Of a DNA stretch of 64,000 nucleotides, positions 62,369-64,000 are shown in pieces. This stretch comes from JBKECO01 sp047974745 (lineage in GTDB: Bacteria; Bacillota; Clostridia; Lachnospirales; Lachnospiraceae). Position numbers and translations under genes: made by a program. The notes below the pieces were generated by a model. It was given only the letters and a program-made list of their open reading frames with translations, searched no databases and was not told where the DNA came from. Location of the stretch: contig JBKECO010000011.1 in NCBI GenBank assembly GCA_047974745.1, positions 124,001 through 188,000 on the forward strand. Reading direction: 5' to 3'. Position 1 is the stretch's first letter; every line of letters starts with the position of its first letter.

Positions 62369-64000
62369 TTACATTGCTTCGTGGAATGTTCTTGCAATTA
62401 CCTCATCCTGCTGATCTCTTGTCAGTTTTATGAAATTCACTGCATATCCAGATACACGGATCGTCAGCTGTGGATATAATTCCGGGTGTTTCTGGGCATC
62501 CAGCAAGGTATCCTTATTTAGTACATTGACATTAAGATGGAATCCGCCCTGATGAACATAGCCGTCCAACACTGCAGAAAGATTGTCTTTTGAAGCATCA
62601 GAAGATTTGCCGAGTGCTTCCGGAACGATGGTAAAGGTATTGGATATTCCATCTTGCGCATCCTCAAAGGGAAGCTTAGCTACAGAAGCAAGGGATGCCA
62701 CTGCACCATTTTGATCTCTTCCGTGCATTGGATTTGCACCAGGTGCAAAGGCTACGCCCTTCTTTCTGCCATCCGGGGTAGACCCTGTGTTTTTACCATA
62801 GGATACATTGGAGGTAATTGTCAAAATCGAGGTCGTTGCAATTCCATCTCTGTATGTCTGATTTTCTTTCACAAATCCAATGAACTCATGCAGCACGTCT
62901 TTTGCAAGCTGATCCACTCTGTCATCATCATTACCATACATTGGGAATTCCCCTTCGATCTCAAAATCTACAGCAATACCTTCTGCATTTCGGATCGGTC
63001 TTACTTTGGCGTATTTGATTGCTGACAAGGAGTCTGCAACTACAGAAAGTCCAGCGATACCGGTAGCGAACCAGCGGTGCACTTCTCTGTCATGCAATGC
63101 CATTTGAATCTTCTCATATGCATATTTATCATGCATATAGTGTATGATGTTCAGTGCGTTGACATAAACGCCAGCCAGCCACTTCATCATATCCTTGTAT
63201 TTATCCCACACCTCATCATATGAGAGATATTCTGAGGTGACCGTTCTGTATTTTGGTCCGATCTGTTCACTGGTTATCTCATCTCTTCCGCCGTTGATTG
63301 CATAAAGCAAGCACTTTGCAAGATTGGCTCTTGCTCCGAAGAACTGCATCTCTTTGCCGATCCTCATAGAAGACACACAACATGCGATACCATAATCATC
63401 TCCTCGTTCTACTCTCATGATGTCATCATTTTCATATTGTACTGCAGAGTGCTTGACTGACATTTCTGAGCAGAATCGCTTGAAGTTCACCGGCAGGTGT
63501 TCTGACCAGAGCACAGTCATATTTGGTTCCGGTGCTGCACCGATATTATTTAAAGTATTCAGGAAACGGAATGACATTTTAGTTACCATTGACCTTCCAT
63601 CGATTCCCATGCCGGCAATGGCTTCTGTCACCCATGTGGGATCTCCTGCAAAGATATTATTGTATTCCGGTGTTCTTGCAAATTTCACAAGACGAAGCTT
63701 CATTACGAACTGATCAATGATCTCCTGAACTTCTGATTCGCTGTATATTCCCTCTTCCAGATCTCTCTGTGCATAAACATCAAGAAAAGTAGAGACGCGT
63801 CCAAGGCTCATTGCTGCCCCATTCTGCTCTTTTACCGCTGCAAGATATCCAAAATAGACTGCCTGTGTTGCTTCCAGTATATTTTCTGACGGAGCTGCGA
63901 TATCACAACCATATATCTTAGCAAGTTCTTTCAGCATTTTTAAAGATCTGATTTGTTCAGACAGTTCTTCTCTGTCCCTGATTACTTCTGCCGTCATAAC
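62369..64000 (-). CDS. pflB: formate C-acetyltransferase (pyruvate formate-lyase), 3' part
   Basis: At least 542 residues, cut by the right edge of the window; the usual length is about 750. The catalytic cysteines lie in IACCVSSM and the radical glycine in RVSGYAVNF. NVSYGKNTGSTPDGRK and the GGFHLNVNVLNKDTL segment are also typical. It splits pyruvate with CoA into acetyl-CoA and formate, the anaerobic fermentation route; pyruvate from YgeX could enter here. The N-terminal part and the true start lie outside. Confidence 0.95.
   Translation of the reverse strand, partial: VMTAEVIRDREELSEQIRSLKMLKELAKIYGCDIAAPSENILEATQAVYFGYLAAVKEQNGAAMSLGRVSTFLDVYAQRDLEEGIYSESEVQEIIDQFVMKLRLVKFARTPEYNNIFAGDPTWVTEAIAGMGIDGRSMVTKMSFRFLNTLNNIGAAPEPNMTVLWSEHLPVNFKRFCSEMSVKHSAVQYENDDIMRVERGDDYGIACCVSSMRIGKEMQFFGARANLAKCLLYAINGGRDEITSEQIGPKYRTVTSEYLSYDEVWDKYKDMMKWLAGVYVNALNIIHYMHDKYAYEKIQMALHDREVHRWFATGIAGLSVVADSLSAIKYAKVRPIRNAEGIAVDFEIEGEFPMYGNDDDRVDQLAKDVLHEFIGFVKENQTYRDGIATTSILTITSNVSYGKNTGSTPDGRKKGVAFAPGANPMHGRDQNGAVASLASVAKLPFEDAQDGISNTFTIVPEALGKSSDASKDNLSAVLDGYVHQGGFHLNVNVLNKDTLLDAQKHPELYPQLTIRVSGYAVNFIKLTRDQQDEVIARTFHEAM

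Overview
The window looks like chromosomal DNA of a strictly anaerobic, moderately low-GC Firmicute, most likely a gut Lachnospiraceae member. Evidence: a T-box leader, class III (oxygen-sensitive) ribonucleotide reductase NrdDG, pyruvate formate-lyase with its activase, a NifS/NifU pair, strong AGGAGG ribosome sites, ATGA-type gene overlaps, and protein sequences of the clostridial type. I saw no rRNA, tRNA, CRISPR array, transposase or phage gene. The genus cannot be fixed from the sequence alone.

Layout. 0-2.6 kb: AraC-type regulator and a UxaA-family sugar-acid dehydratase (+ strand). 2.6-8.7 kb (- strand): two small membrane proteins, DAHP synthase, a CbiMN-CbiQ-CbiO nickel/cobalt importer with a structured leader, a DUF3842 protein and a divergent LarC. 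8.8-31.6 kb (- strand): a large purine-catabolic island. In transcription order it holds guanine deaminase, a BMP-type nucleoside ABC importer, a TetR regulator, molybdenum-cofactor genes (MoeA-like, MoaC, XdhC-like), a three-subunit molybdenum hydroxylase (Mo, FeS, FAD), SsnA, a short YgfK, YgeX, YgeY, a D-aminoacylase-type amidohydrolase and a second molybdenum hydroxylase with fused FeS and Mo domains. 31.7-32.7 kb: OhrR regulator and a glutathione peroxidase. 33.1-39.8 kb: PotABCD polyamine importer and a Cache-HAMP-(degenerate GGDEF)-EAL protein.

39.9-41.5 kb: T-box leader with a probable GCA (Ala) specifier, followed by an alaA aminotransferase gene interrupted by an in-frame TGA. 41.5-43 kb: SurE, a BFD-type [2Fe-2S] protein and a DUF1801 protein. 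43.1-45.6 kb: a three-gene set that looks like the gut C-glycoside deglycosylation module (DgpA/DgpB/DgpC type). 45.9-64 kb: ordinary metabolism and housekeeping genes (ketopantoate reductase, methyltransferase, FtsL-like protein, HTH protein, NifU/NifS, HtrA, NrdD/NrdG, FolC, DegV, transglutaminase lipoprotein, M18 peptidase, cold-shock protein, LspA, PflA and the 3' part of pflB, which runs off the right edge).

How the parts fit. The 8.8-31.6 kb block reads as one route: import of nucleosides or purine bases, deamination of guanine to xanthine, molybdenum hydroxylase chemistry with local cofactor maturation, ring opening by SsnA, the amidohydrolase and YgeY, and final release of ammonia and pyruvate from 2,3-diaminopropionate by YgeX. 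Homologues of these genes have been linked to anaerobic purine/urate breakdown in gut bacteria; the exact order of steps here is inferred. The metal importer and the LarC/DUF3842 pair follow the same strand directly after the second hydroxylase, which raises the question of why nickel handling should sit behind a molybdenum operon. The two accessory catabolic traits, purine use and C-glycoside cleavage, are the most interesting content.
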